Source of the DNA: Undaria pinnatifida
Lineage: Eukaryota > Sar > Phaeophyceae > Laminariales > Alariaceae
Direction: 5' to 3'
Length of the DNA: 64,000 nucleotides
Assembly (NCBI GenBank): GCA_012845835.1
Contig: JABAKD010000023.1
Span: 11,564,427-11,628,426, forward strand
Shown: positions 10,628 through 20,676 of the stretch, piece after piece
Layout of the letters: each line of letters opens with the position of its first letter
Numbering within the stretch: position 1 is the stretch's first letter
Notes under the pieces: model-generated
What the model saw: only the letters and a program-made list of their open reading frames with translations
Database searches by the model: none
Told to the model about the DNA's origin: nothing
Position numbers and translations under genes: made by a program

Positions 10628-11058
10628 GTTGGAGGGGGGGGGGAAGGGGGGGGGGGGGGGGGACTGGGGGGGGGGCGGACGGGCGGGCAATTTGTGCGTG
10701 GAAGCTATAAATCCTTCAAGGGGATAAATCTGACGGTTTTGGGAAAAAACAAATGAAAAATGCACCAGTTTATCATAGGGTTTATCATAGGGGGGGGGGG
10801 GGTTGAGGCGGGGGTGGGGCGGGTGGGGCAGCAATCTGTGCGTGGAAACTATACATTATTTCAAGGGGGTAAATGTGACGGTTTGGGAAATAATGCATCA
10901 TTTTATCATGTATATCCTGGCGTAAGTCGTACAATCAGTGAGTAGAGAGAGGGCGGAGTGTTCGAGGGGGTGGGGGTGGGATGGGGTGGGGGGCTGGGGA
11001 GGTGGGGGGCGGGGGCGGGGGCGGGGGGGGGGGGGAGGGGGGGGGGGGGGGGGGGGGA
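10628..11058. repeat. G-tract array with 140-190-bp degenerate subunits, copy 1
   Basis: Several runs of 10-20 G on the plus strand separate degenerate subunits that share TGTGCGTGGAAACTATA and GACGGTTT.GGAAA blocks (starting near 10450, 10690 and 10830). The last 130 bp are almost purely G-rich. Such runs can form quadruplexes on the plus strand. Confidence 0.85.
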
Positions 11059-11361
11059 GAAGCAGCGGAATGGATGGCTCTAAAAAGATAATGAGGTGAT
11101 ATCCAGTGCGTGAAGTGTTTATTATATATAAGTTGCTGTTGAATCACACCCAGAACGAGGGCGGTTCATTGACGGCAACCTCTAGGCGTAGGGTAAGAGG
11201 GTGTTGTTTTAAATTTCAGTACTCTGTAGTGTGGTTGAACTGGACTACTTGTCGTAGTTGCAAACGCAAGGCTGTTCGCGGTACGAAGCAAACGCGAACG
11301 CGTGCTATCTTATGTAGGACCGACCCGTGGTGGCGTGGTGTGGTTGTTCTATTTGCAGGAG

Positions 11362-11587
11362 CGTGCGGTGCGGTGCGGTGCGGTGCGGTGCGGTGCGGTG
11401 CGGTGCGGTGCGGTGCGGTGCGGTGCGGTGCGGTGCGGTGCGGTGCGGTGCGGTGCGGTGCGGTGCGGTGCGGTGCGGTGCGGTGCGGTGCGGTGCGGTG
11501 CGGTGCGGTGCGGTGCGGTGCGGTGCGGTGCGGTGCGGTGCGGTGCGGTGCGGTGCGGTGCGGTGCGGTGCGATGCGGTGCGGTGCG
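11362..11587. repeat. (GGTGC)n minisatellite, long allele
   Basis: About 45 pentamer units with one GCGAT variant near the right end. Because 5 is not a multiple of 3, all three frames stay open on both strands; the resulting frames are artefacts. Confidence 0.95.
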
Positions 11588-11892
11588 ATGATGCAGCTAC
11601 GGTGCGGTTCGGTGGTACCGCGCTGCACCTCGTTGCAACTGGAAGCTGCCGCACGCCCGCACCGTAAGAGCGACGCGCACCCTTATTAAAAACGCTGACA
11701 AATAAAAGCAAGCGTACAGCAAATATAACTTAAAGTCAGATGCGTGCACAGCAGATACCCGCCATCCTTGCATCGTACAAGTACAACAGTACGTATGTAC
11801 TTCGGCGTGCCTTCCGACTTGTGAGCTGGCTTTGCTTGTGCTGCCGGCTAAGTCTCCAGCCACCCCCCCGCCCAACTTAACGCTCCTGCCAG

Positions 11893-12015
11893 ATGATGGA
11901 CCGGGACGCTGCGGAGGCACACCCGAAATTCCAGGCGTTGGGTACGAGTGCAGGCGTCGTGAAAGGAATCGAAATGGCCTCGAGTCAAGATGACCTCCCG
12001 ATCCTGCCCGAGTAA
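11893..12015 (+). CDS. terminal exon, hypothetical protein (duplicate 2)
   Basis: Counterpart of 8917-9039: 40 residues, MMDRDAAEAHPKFQ to DDLPILPE, with the same acceptor context. See the first copy for the reasoning; family not recognised. Confidence 0.4.
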   Translation: MMDRDAAEAHPKFQALGTSAGVVKGIEMASSQDDLPILPE

Positions 12016-13234
12016 CGAACACACTCCGTTGTAAGCGTGGCGTAAGAAGGTGGGCTACATTGGTACACATCACAGCAGACGGCAGCAAGCTGTTATAAAC
12101 AAACTCCTTGCGAAACTACTCTGACGTCATGTCGGAGGGTCATGTCGGAGGTACCCAATTCGTAATGTCGTTCATGTGGCCGACCTTTTTCTTCTAACCT
12201 GCTGTTGCAGCTGCTGCTGCTGCTGTTGCTGCTGTTTGGTGTTTATGTGCAGTTTGAGTACAGCGCACACGCTAGTGCTCGCGTACCGCTCCGGTTGCTT
12301 GCTTCTGTTAATTTTGTGTTCCGCTTGATAGGAGTCTCACCGACGGTGACCCCAACACTGTAACAGGAACGTGCGGTGATAATAGTTTTTACTTGGTATA
12401 ATCATCACCGGGGACGGCGTGGTTCTGTGGAGTAGTGTTGAGGGGACCCCCGGCGACAAGAGGAAAGCTGCGCGAGGCCTGAATTTCAAGGGAATGCGCC
12501 AAAATCCACGGGCAACTTTCACGGGGTTGATATCGAGGAGATCTGGAACCAATATTATATGGGCGCTTGAGGCGCGACATCAGTTGGTCTAGGCCGCGGA
12601 CGCGTTAGCTCCACTTCGATGGGCCACTCATAGGGGAAAACTTTGCACCTCCTCCGTCTTGGTAGCCTCGTGCTCTTGCTTAGTGCGGTTGCAGTTGATT
12701 TATTTTCGTCAGTGTCGATTGCACCTCATTCAACCTGCTCTCTTCTCCTGTTGCTTCGTTGCGTGCTCCGTCTTTCCCTTCTCGTTGCTGCTGTGTTTTG
12801 TTGTTTACTGCTGCTGCTGCTTCCTTCCATGCGTACTGCTGTACCTTATTTTCTTTTTTTCGTAGGGCGGGGAACTTGAAGATGGAGAACCCGCTACTAG
12901 CGTTGTGACGATTACTGGCTAGCGTGTCTAGTGTGATCCCTGTGCGCGTTTGCACTATTTTTAAATAGTGGACGGAGAGGTGTTGATTGTGCATCTTGCG
13001 TACCATTTAGTTGCAGAACGACACACCCCTGCGTGGTTTTGGTGCTGCTCCATTTCGAACCCTTTGGTTTACCTCCCCCTTGCAGATCGTCGTACACCCT
13101 CTCGGCTGGGAGTTGGATGGTGGATGGTGCCTGATGGCTCTGCTCAGAAACTTCGAGAGTCAGTCCTTTGAATTTTGTATTTGGGCACAGTACACGTTAA
13201 GAAGTACGCATGACTGCGAATACCGATGTCAGAT

Positions 13235-13414
13235 ATATTATAAAAAATGAAAATACACTCCAGCTGTGAGATGGAAGATTTTGTCGAAACTCATCTTTGC
13301 AAGCTGTGTGTGATACTCCGATCGCGCGTATTACGGGTTGTGTGTCCTCATTAAGGATATAGGTCGGCGACTCCCCTTACAACTACAGTGTAGCTGTCAG
13401 GGTCGACAGGGTGA
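13235..13414. mobile_element. short dispersed element D, copy 2
   Basis: Carried along inside the second large duplicate; nearly identical to 10271-10450. Confidence 0.65.
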
Positions 13415-13591
13415 TGTCAGTCAGTCTGTGCGCGGAAACTATAAAACCCGTTTCTGAGGGGTACAAAATCTGACAGCTGTGGAAGGAAATGTATCCGTTT
13501 GTCAAGTGAATCCTGTAAGTCGAATAACCGGTGAGGGGAGGGCGGGGTTTTGAAGGACGCGGGGGGCTGGTTTTGATCAAAAGCGAGCCGG

Positions 13592-13979
13592 GTTGGAGGG
13601 GGGGGGAAAGGGGGGGGGGGGGGGACTAGGGGGGAGCGGACGGGCGGGCAATTTGTGCGTGGAAGCTATAAATCCTTCAAGGGGATAAATCTGACGGTTT
13701 CGGAAAACAACAAATGAAAAATGCACCAGTTTATCATAGGGGGGGGGGGTGGGGCAGCAATCTGTGCGTGGAAACTATACATTATTTCAAGGGGGTAAAT
13801 GTGACGGTTTGGGAAATAATGCATCATTTTATCATGTATATCCTGGGGTAAGTCGTACAATCAGTGAGTAGAGAGAGGGCGGAGTGTTCGAGGGGGTGGG
13901 GGTGGGATGGGGTGGGGGGCTGTGGGGAGGTGGGGGGCGGGGGCGGGGGCGGGGCAGGGGGTAGGGGGGGGGGGGGGGG
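13592..13979. repeat. G-tract array, copy 2
   Basis: Shorter counterpart of 10628-11058, with one subunit fewer and shorter G runs. Confidence 0.85.
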
Positions 13980-14112
13980 AGAAGCAACGGAATGGATGGC
14001 TCTAAAAAGATGATGAGGTGATATCCAGTGCGTGAAGGGTTTATTATATATAAGTTGCTGTTGAATCACACCCAGAACGAGGGCGGTTCATTGACGGCAA
14101 CCTCTAGGCGTA

Positions 14113-14660
14113 CATTTGGCTCGTGTGCTCGCCTGACGAAAGAGACCGCATCATTCGTTCGCGTGCCTGCATTATTTAAAATTTCCCATTTATGTCCCCC
14201 TTTACCTGCTCTCCCCTTCTATCTTTACTAGCCCCCCCCCTACTCGGCTGCTCGTGTGAAAAAAATAGACGCAATCAGTCACATCGCAGGTCATCAGGAG
14301 ACCAAAAAAAGTGGGCGGCCAAAAAAACAAAAAAAAACACAAGAAAGTGCAAGCGATTAGTAGTATCGTACATTTTATGCTTTGTTGTACCGTGCATTGC
14401 CGTGTATTATGCCTGGCATATCACCGTACATTATGCCTGGTGTTAAAGCCATTAAATGAGAGCCTCGGCGTAAGAAAGAGCAAACACATTCCGTAAATAT
14501 TTAAGCTCGTAATAATAGAAAAAAGACTTGGGCCAAAACAAAACAAATCTGCACATATTATACCAGGACAGGTACAAAAAAAAGACGAAAAAAAGACAAA
14601 TTTGCATACTATATCTGGTATAAAAAATGAAAGAAACAGCGGCAAAAAAAAAAGGAACGA
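14113..14660. other. no gene seen; A-rich stretch
   Basis: AT-rich, with many short A runs and a small repeat of CATTATGCCTGG. No frame is supported. Confidence 0.4.
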
Positions 14661-14724
14661 GGGTCGCCGGGGCTCGAACCAGAGATGTTGGTGCTTACTG
14701 GGCCCAAGTTGAGGTGGTGATCCC
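14661..14724 (-). other. tRNA-like remnant
   Basis: The minus strand reads GGGATCACCACCTCAACTTGG, a worn A-box-like start, then GGTTCGAGCCC, a good B box, then CGGCGACCC and, a few bases on, a T run like a Pol III terminator. At 64 nt it is too short for a cloverleaf and lacks a clear anticodon arm. A tRNA pseudogene or a SINE head. Confidence 0.35.
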
Positions 14725-14905
14725 ACAGTTTGGGGATGCAGCAGGACGCGAGCTGTCGAAGGGACTTACACCTTGCGCTTTGCCGTGATCCGTGAACCTG
14801 TATGTCCCTCGAGGGACTCCAGTGCTTCTCGAGCCGTCAGGGTGCTTTGTACCCTCTGGGCAACCCCCGGCTCCTCACAGAACCGAGCGTGAGCCCCAAA
14901 CATAG
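14725..14905. other. unassigned, hairpin-rich non-coding segment
   Basis: Contains GTCCCTCGAGGGAC (a perfect 14-bp palindrome) and several short complementary blocks. It reads like a structured RNA or leader; I cannot assign it. Confidence 0.3.
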
Positions 14906-15048
14906 AGGGAAAAGACTGGGATATACTGAAAACAAGTTTAATTCTTTGTCGTTCTTCGTCGATTCTTTGTCGTGAATGCGCAATCTGATTGGTTATTCTT
15001 TGTCGGAGTCTGTCCCACCCTCAAAACTTTTCGCCTTTTTCGCCCATT

Positions 15049-15186
15049 GGGTTGGGAGTTGACTCGTGTATACGGATGTTAGCGTGGGGTTGCCGGCGGG
15101 GCAGCCCCGGTGTATTCCCATGTCCAACCCCCCTCTCCGGGCGGGGCGTTGCGCATTAATATAGTACAACTTCGAAAGCAAAGCGC
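15049..15186. repeat. dispersed repeat F, copy 2
   Basis: Diverged match to 5888-6035, again directly followed by repeat C. Confidence 0.55.
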
Positions 15187-15194
15187 AAAGCAGA

Positions 15195-15872
15195 ATATTA
15201 TCGAAGTACAATTGTGTGAGAAAATATGGGTTCTGTACGTACGTAAGAAGTTTGATCAATCAGATCAATACGGTAATTCATAGTCGTATGAGCGATAGCA
15301 TTGGACACACCTGACCCAGCTGTGTAGGCAACGACCTGCACGCGGAGCGCTTAGGGGAGCAGAGTCAGAGCTTACAGGTCCAAGGTGTGATACAGACTAG
15401 TTTAAGTTCCCACCCACCCGCCCGTGCTTTTGAGGGAGTCAGTGGAGGGGGAGCTAATCGGTCGCAGTAACGTTGCGCGTTTGTTACTGTTTTGGTAAAC
15501 GTACTCGTTTTCGCTGAAGATGCGACGGGGTTTCGTAGATTGCGCATAGGTTTTGTACGTACGTAAGAAGTTTGACCCATCAGATCAATGCGGTAATTCA
15601 TAGTCGTATGAGCGATAGCATTGGACACACCTGGCCCAGCTGTGTAGGCGACGACCTGCAGCACGCGGAGCGCTTAGGGGAGCAGAGTCAGAGCTTACAG
15701 GTCCAAAGTGTGATACAGACTAGTTTAAGTTCCCACCCACCCGCACGTGCTTTTGAGGGAGTCAGTGGAGGGGGAGTTAATCGGTCGCAGTAACGTTGCG
15801 CGTGTTTGTTACTGTTTTGGTAAACGTACTCGTTTTCGCCGAAGATGCGACGGGGTTTCGTAGATTGCGCAG
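15195..15872 (+). repeat. repeat C in a ~320-bp tandem pair
   Basis: From 15229 to 15548 and from 15549 to about 15872 the same ~320-bp unit occurs twice, about 95% identical. Each has the repeat C core followed by a unique block (GTTCCCACCCACCCGC to GATTGCGCA). A tandem terminal-repeat arrangement would fit the split direct repeats of DIRS-order elements, but no coding sequence follows, so this is only an inference. Confidence 0.7.
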
Positions 15873-16175
15873 GTTTGCGGTGGGTGCTAGCCGCATCAGT
15901 GCTATAGCGTGGTGCAAGGGGTGTTCGTTGTTGTGTTTTTTTTTTTCAGCATGTGTAATAATATCTGAGTATCCCTGCGTGCGGTGGGGTTGCGTATGAC
16001 TGTTTTACGCAGATATTGTGTTGGTAGTTAACAGCGAACGTTGTGGCAGTGCACCGGCTCGCATTTAGCGCGCAATCTGAAAGTGTGGACGAGGGGAATT
16101 ATGAATTATCCGTATATTGGCAAGTAAGTGCATTTATTTGTATGGTGCGTGCAGGCGTGCATATATTATAGCATA
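15873..16175. other. no gene seen
   Basis: T/G-rich, with no supported frame. Confidence 0.4.
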
Positions 16176-16368
16176 CAAGGGCTCCGCAAGGGCGCCGGCA
16201 TTCGTCGGCGCCCATGCTTCGGGTAGGTCAGGGCAGCACTTCGACAACTTAAGGTGTAGCTGTCCGATTTGGCATGCATTGAACTTTAAAGTAATGCCAA
16301 GAGTTTAATACGAACATGGGATTATGAAAGTTATGCTTTGACAAAAGAAAAAACGTAATAAATCTTTA
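16176..16368 (-). mobile_element. Helitron-like 3' end, diverged subfamily
   Basis: On the minus strand the sequence finishes with a hairpin (GGGCGCCG, 8-nt loop, CGGCGCCC), a 14-nt spacer and CCCTTG, followed in the flank by TAT. The plan is that of the four full copies nearby, but the stem has a different sequence. A coding-like start ATGCCAAGAG lies 117 bp inside the end (16293), also as in those copies. A related piece lies at 58343. The inner boundary is unclear because full copy 1 starts at 16369. Confidence 0.6.
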
Positions 16369-17451
16369 CAAGGAGCTACGCCGGCGGCCTGGACGGCCGC
16401 CGGTCGCAGCGCAGGATAGTAAATATTAAGAGGGTAAGAAGTAATGCCAAGAGTTAGACGAAGTTGTTAATTCATATATGGGAGATACTGGAAAGGGAAA
16501 ATGCCGACAATTTTTTCCCGATTTCCCGTGTGCGGCGGAACAATGCGAGAAGGCAGCCTGGAAATTATGGGAGAGCATGGCGGTTCACCCCAGCTGGGTG
16601 ACGCTCTGCGTTGCTACGCAGAAAGGCGCGGCCACAGCTGCTGCTGTGCATATACCTGCTGTGCATATACCATTTGTAGCTTCGTGATGCTGCTGTGCAT
16701 ATACCATTCGTAGCTTCGTCATGCTGCAGGCTCATCATAGCTTCAGCTACTGCTGTACATCATGTACATGTACGTGCTGCTGATTTATACGTGCTGCTGT
16801 AGACTACCGGGGGTTCAAAAATATTGAGAGTTCGCTGTTCTCCACGACGCCTAGCTGCTGCTGTGCATATACCATTTGTAGCTTCGTGATTCTGCTGTGC
16901 ATATACCATTTGTAGCTTCGTGATGCTGCTGTGCATATACCATTTGTAGCTTCGTGATGCTGCAGGCTCATCATAGCTTCAGCTACTGCTGTACATCATG
17001 TACACGTGTATACGTGCTGCTGTAGACTTCGCAGTTCTCCACTACGCCTGGGTGGCATGTGTTCTCGGGGATTACGAACTTTTCTTCCCCAGATCCTAGC
17101 ACAAACCTCGCTTAGTGGCCTTTACAATGGCGACGCCGGCCAGGTAATCGACCCCCCCCGTGTGTCGGAGGTCAGAGAACACGTACCGAAGAAATAACGC
17201 GAAGACATTAGCCCTGTGTGCAGACTACGCACCAAACGTCTCACAGGGCACGATTTTTCGGAGATCTCGTCGTAGATTTCGACGTCAAGGCCTCGCGCGC
17301 GCGCTACGGCGCCGAGCGGGCGGATCAGCTGAGCCGTTGGTTGCAGGCGAGGCGGGGGCACGCCTCAGCGAAGAAACCGCGCGGAAAGGCGGTCAGAGGC
17401 GGGAGATATCCGCAGACGTAAGGATGTGCATATGTGATAAGCGAACTAAGA
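16369..17451 (-). mobile_element. Helitron-like element HLE, copy 1
   Basis: Read on the minus strand, the element starts TCTTAGTTCGCTTATCAC after an A and ends with a GC hairpin (CCGGCGGC, 7-nt loop, GCCGCCGG), 12 nt and CTCCTTG before a T. No TIR and no longer target duplication is seen, which is the Helitron plan, except that the end is CTTG rather than the usual CTRR. The plus strand carries a two-part coding region in which this copy has a worn first exon. The central part is a 34-bp minisatellite (GCTGCTGTGCATATACCATT and so on). Confidence 0.7.
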
Positions 17452-17536
17452 TATATAGATACAAGGGGCTACGCCGGCGTCCTGGACGGCCGCCGGTCGC
17501 AGCGCAGGATAGTAAATATTTAGAGGGTAAGAAGTA

Positions 17537-17767
17537 ATGCCAAGAGTTAGACGAAGTGTGTTAATTCATATATGGGAGATACTGGAAAGGGAAAATGCCG
17601 ACAAATTTTTCCCCGGTTTCCCGTGTGCGGCGGAACAATGCGAGAAGGCAGCCTGGAAATTATGGGAGAGCATGGCGGTTCACCCCAGCTGGGTGACGCT
17701 CTGCGTTGCTACGCAGAAAGGCCTGGCCACAGCTGCTGCTGTGCATATACCATTTGTAGCTTCGTGA
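17537..17767 (+). CDS. HLE-encoded protein, first exon (copy 2)
   Basis: A 76-residue frame starting MPRVRRSVLIHIWEI. The first ~60 residues are conserved in copies 3 and 4 (19595-19365 and 27869-27633, minus) and contain two Cys-based motifs (FPCAAEQCEKAAWKLW and VTLCVATQKG) with conserved Trp residues. After QKG the frame runs into the 34-bp minisatellite, so the exon probably ends there. A last exon (about 18315-18512) is also conserved. I do not recognise the fold; it is not a Rep/helicase. It may be a captured host gene or a family-specific protein. Coding lies antisense to the direction in which the element's 5' and 3' ends are defined. Confidence 0.45.
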   Translation: MPRVRRSVLIHIWEILERENADKFFPGFPCAAEQCEKAAWKLWESMAVHPSWVTLCVATQKGLATAAAVHIPFVAS

Positions 17768-18314
17768 TGCTGCTGTGCATATACCATTTGTAGCTTCGTG
17801 ATGCTGCTGTGCATATACCATTTGTAGCTTCGTCATGCTGCAGGCTCATCATAGCTTCAGCTACTGCTGTACATCATGTACATGTACGTGCTGCTGTAGA
17901 CTACCGGGGGTTCAAAAATATTGAGAGTTCGCAGTTCTCCACGACGCCTAGCTGCTGCTGTGCATATACCATTTGTAGCTTCGTGATGCTGCTGTGCATA
18001 TACCATTATTTGTAGCTTCGTGATGCTGCAGGCTCATCATAGCTTCAGCTACTGCTGTACATCATGTACATGTATACGTGCTGCTGTAGACTACCGGGGG
18101 TTCAAAAATATTGAGAGTTCGCAGTTCTCCACTACGCCTGGGTGGCATGTGTTCTCGGGGATTACGAACTTTTCTTCCCCAGATCCTAGCACAAACCTCG
18201 CTTAGTGGCCTTTACAATGGCGACGCCGGCCAGGTAATCGACCCCCCCCCGTGTGTCGGAGGTCGGAGAACACGTATCGAAGAAATAACGCGAAGACATT
18301 AGCCCTGTGTGCAG

Positions 18315-18512
18315 ACTACGCACCAAACGTCTCACAGGGCACGATTTTTCGGAGATCTCGTCGTAGATCTCGACGTCGAGGCCTCGCGCGCGCGCTACGG
18401 CGCCGAGCGGGCGGATCAGCTGAGCCGTTGGTTGCAGGCGAGGCGGGGGCACGCCTCAGCGAAGAAACCGCGCGGAAAGGCGGTCAGAGGCGGGAGATAT
18501 CCGCAGACGTAA
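18315..18512 (+). CDS. HLE-encoded protein, probable last exon (copy 2)
   Basis: After a CTGTGTGCAG acceptor, an open frame encodes about 65 residues with FFGDLVVDLDVEASRARYG in the middle and a basic tail (SAKKPRGKAVRGGRY) ending in TAA at 18512. The same frame is open in copies 1, 3 and 4. Third positions are C/G-rich, unlike the first exon. The join to the first exon and the number of exons between are not determined. Confidence 0.4.
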   Translation, partial: TTHQTSHRARFFGDLVVDLDVEASRARYGAERADQLSRWLQARRGHASAKKPRGKAVRGGRYPQT

Positions 18513-18558
18513 GGATGTGCATATGTGATAAGCGAACTAAGATATATAGATTTATTTA

Positions 18559-19670
18559 TCTTAGTCCGCTTATCACATATGCACATCCTTACGTCTGCGG
18601 ATGTCTCCCGTCTCTGACCGCCTTTCCGCGCGGTTTCTTCGCTGAGGCGTGCCCCCGCCTCGCCTGCAACCACCGGCTCAGCTGATCCGCCCGCTCGGCG
18701 CCGTAGCGCGCGCGCGAGGCCTCGACGTCGAAATCTACGACGAGATCTCCGAAAAATCGTGCCCTGTGAGACGTTTGGTGCGTAGTCTGCACACAGGGCT
18801 AATGTCTTCGCGTTATTTCTTCGGTACGTGTTCTCTGACCTCCGACACACGGGGGGGGGTCGATTACCTGGCCGGCGTCGCCATTGTAAAGGCCACTAAG
18901 CGAGGTTTGTGCTAGGATCTGGGGAAGAAAAGTTCGTAATCACCGAGAACACATGCCACCCAGGCGTAGTGGAGAACTGCGAACTCTCAATATTTTTGAA
19001 TCCCCGGTAGTCTACAGCAGCACGTATACATGTACATGATGTACAGCAGTAGCTGAAGCTATGATGAGCCTGCAGCATCACGAAGCTACAAATGGTATAT
19101 GCACAGCAGCATCACGAAGCTACAAATGGTATATGCACAGCAGAATCACGAAGCTACAAATGGTATATGCACAGCAGCAGCTAGGCGTCGTGGAGAACTG
19201 CGAACTCTCAATATTTTTGAACCCCCGGTAGTCTACAGCAGCACGTACATGCACATGATGTACAGCAGTAGCTGAAGCTATGATGAGCCTGCAGCATGAC
19301 GAAGCTACAAATGGTATATGTACAGCGGCATCACGAAGCTACAAATGGTATATGCACAGCAGCATCACGAAGCTACAAATGGTATATGCACAGCAGCAGC
19401 TGTGGCCACGCCTTTCTGCGTAGCAACGCAGAGCGTCACCCAGCTGGGGTGAACCGCCATGCTCTCCCATAATTTCCAGGCTGCCTTCTCGCATTGTTCC
19501 GCCGCACACGGGAAATCGGGGAAAAATTTGTCGGCATTTTCCCTTTCCAGTATCTCCCATATATGAATTAACAAACTTCGTCTAACTCTTGGCATTACTT
19601 CTTACCCTCTTAATATTTACTATCCTGCGCTGCGACCGGCGGCCGTCCAGGCCGCCGGCATAGCCCCTTG
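18559..19670 (+). mobile_element. Helitron-like element HLE, copy 3 (inverted)
   Basis: Starts TCTTAGTCCGCTTATCAC at 18559 and ends hairpin-CCCCTTG at 19670, followed by TATT. It lies head to head with copy 2, with 16 bp (TATATAGATTTATTTA) between the two 5' ends, so 17462-19670 is a ~2.2-kb palindrome with arms >90% identical. Such a palindrome is expected to be unstable in cloning and to snap back when single-stranded. Confidence 0.8.
19365..19595 (-). CDS. HLE-encoded protein, first exon (copy 3)
   Basis: MPRVRRSLLIHIWEI start, 76 residues, intact; matches the copy 2 exon with few substitutions. The last exon equivalent is at about 18589-18786 on the minus strand. Function unknown. Confidence 0.45.
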   Translation of the reverse strand: MPRVRRSLLIHIWEILERENADKFFPDFPCAAEQCEKAAWKLWESMAVHPSWVTLCVATQKGVATAAAVHIPFVAS

Positions 19671-20315
19671 TATTATAATACAACAAAGAAGGCAAGGATA
19701 GGCGAAACAAACTATGTTAAATGCGCCGCCAAGTAAAAGGTGGCGTTTATCAAACAAAAATACCGAAAAAAGTATTATAATTGAGAACCTGCGTCGCCTC
19801 TAGGCGAAACAAAAGAGGCCTTGGCATTAATGAAGAGACTGCACTGCTGTCCCCGTGGCAATGGAGGTTCGAAGTCGACAGGATGCAAAGTCGGTTTGCA
19901 TCAAACGTCGACATGGGGACATGACAGCCGGCGAGGTTTTGGAAGAAGATTGCTTTGTTTGTTACGTGAAGGCTGTCGCATTGATTGGTCTGCGTGGTCG
20001 CGGGCGAGGAGGAAAACGTAGAAGAGGAGGGCGATCTCTCGTTGAGGCGGCGTTGTCTAAGATTGGTGCGGGGATGGCTTTGCTCGTACGGGAGGTTGGC
20101 GTAGCGCTTCTTCTCTGTTTTTTCTCGAGAAGGCGGGATATGTGTGTCTGCTGTCTTTTCTTCGTGGGGGCTTTCACGTTGTCGAAATCGGACGCGTCCC
20201 CTCAATGCATAATATCCGGAGTGTCTCTACCATGACGACTGCTGATAGTGCCGTGCGTATTTCCTAGAGACTGACATATTATTTACTGGTAGCAATAATA
20301 ATATACCTTTGCAAC
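19671..20315. other. no gene assigned
   Basis: Contains a 14-bp palindrome (TCGCCTCTAGGCGA) near 19795 and overlapping short frames of 126-151 residues on both strands that I do not believe are genes. Near 19827 the minus strand has ATGCCAAG, the same start as the HLE frames, possibly a remnant. Confidence 0.35.
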
Positions 20316-20676
20316 ATTTTTTTTTTTCATCCCATGCATTATCCCCGCACCACTCTCGCGCTCCCTCCCAGTAGTATCTCAGATCCGGGGTCACATAGCG
20401 GGCCCTCCTCCTCCCTCCCCACTTCGGCACGTGCTTTCATTTTTACCGCGAGGAGAATCCAGCATTTTCTTCCCTCGTCGACTCGCGTCGAATTGTACCT
20501 ACCCACGCTGCTAGGCGCTCTCAGCAGTTGGTTGATCCCTGTTTTTTTTTTTGCATTTTTGCAAATAAAGTCAAATCTCATCGTGGTGGGTGTCGAACTC
20601 AAGGACAACCAAACGTTGGTAGTGTTCGAGTGTAAAACCACTATTATTAATAGACCACCGGGGCGGCCGGCTGACA
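20316..20676 (-). mobile_element. tRNA-derived SINE, copy 1
   Basis: On the minus strand the 5' head reads CCCCGGTGGTCTA, then AGTGGTTTTACAC, like a tRNA A-box region (an extra ~8 bp lies in between), followed ~60 bp on by GAGTTCGACACCC, a clear B box. A unique body follows and the 3' end is A-rich (GGGATG then A runs). A diverged second copy lies at 60415-60770. This is the classic layout of a Pol III SINE whose movement depends on a LINE. Confidence 0.7.

Larger units (their letters stand above)
8358..11188. repeat. 2.83-kb tandem duplication, copy 1
   Basis: The unit starts TAGGGTAAGAGGGTGTTG and recurs at 11189; the two copies are about 97-98% identical outside simple repeats. In order it holds a GGTGC array, a 40-residue terminal exon (8917-9039), several stretches with good pyrimidine-rich acceptors (for example before 9901 and 10122), a family D insertion and a long G-rich tract block. 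It probably arose by unequal exchange over simple repeats. The duplicate carries family D at the same place, so the duplication is younger than that insertion. Confidence 0.9.
11189..14112. repeat. 2.83-kb tandem duplication, copy 2
   Basis: Second copy of the unit at 8358. It is ~2.92 kb because its pentamer array is longer, while its G tracts are shorter. It ends in the same CCTCTAGGCGTA that precedes the start of copy 2, as expected for unequal crossing over. Confidence 0.9.
17462..18542 (-). mobile_element. Helitron-like element HLE, copy 2
   Basis: Direct neighbour of copy 1 in the same orientation, separated by only 10 bp of AT (TATATAGATA). Same 5' TCTTAG and 3' hairpin-CCTTG ends, though one stem half carries a mismatch. 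Its first coding exon is intact. Tandem head-to-tail copies with an AT spacer are known for rolling-circle transposons. Confidence 0.75.

Noticed and set aside
8385-11711. Long frames of repeating GAVRC or HRTAP peptides
   Set aside because: They come from the GGTGC pentamer, which leaves all frames open; no real protein is implied.
14661-14724. Functional tRNA gene
   Set aside because: A B box is present, but the length and arms do not allow a cloverleaf. The segment at 60775-60854 fails for the same reason.
14725-14905. Group II intron-like RNA on the minus strand (AAGGTGTAAGTCCC and CTCGGTTCTGTGAGG resemble conserved parts)
   Set aside because: No domain V hairpin and no GTGYG start could be found; the match is too short to claim.
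19750-20235. Overlapping 126- and 151-codon frames on opposite strands
   Set aside because: Neither shows a domain or a splice context; composition matches the non-coding surroundings.
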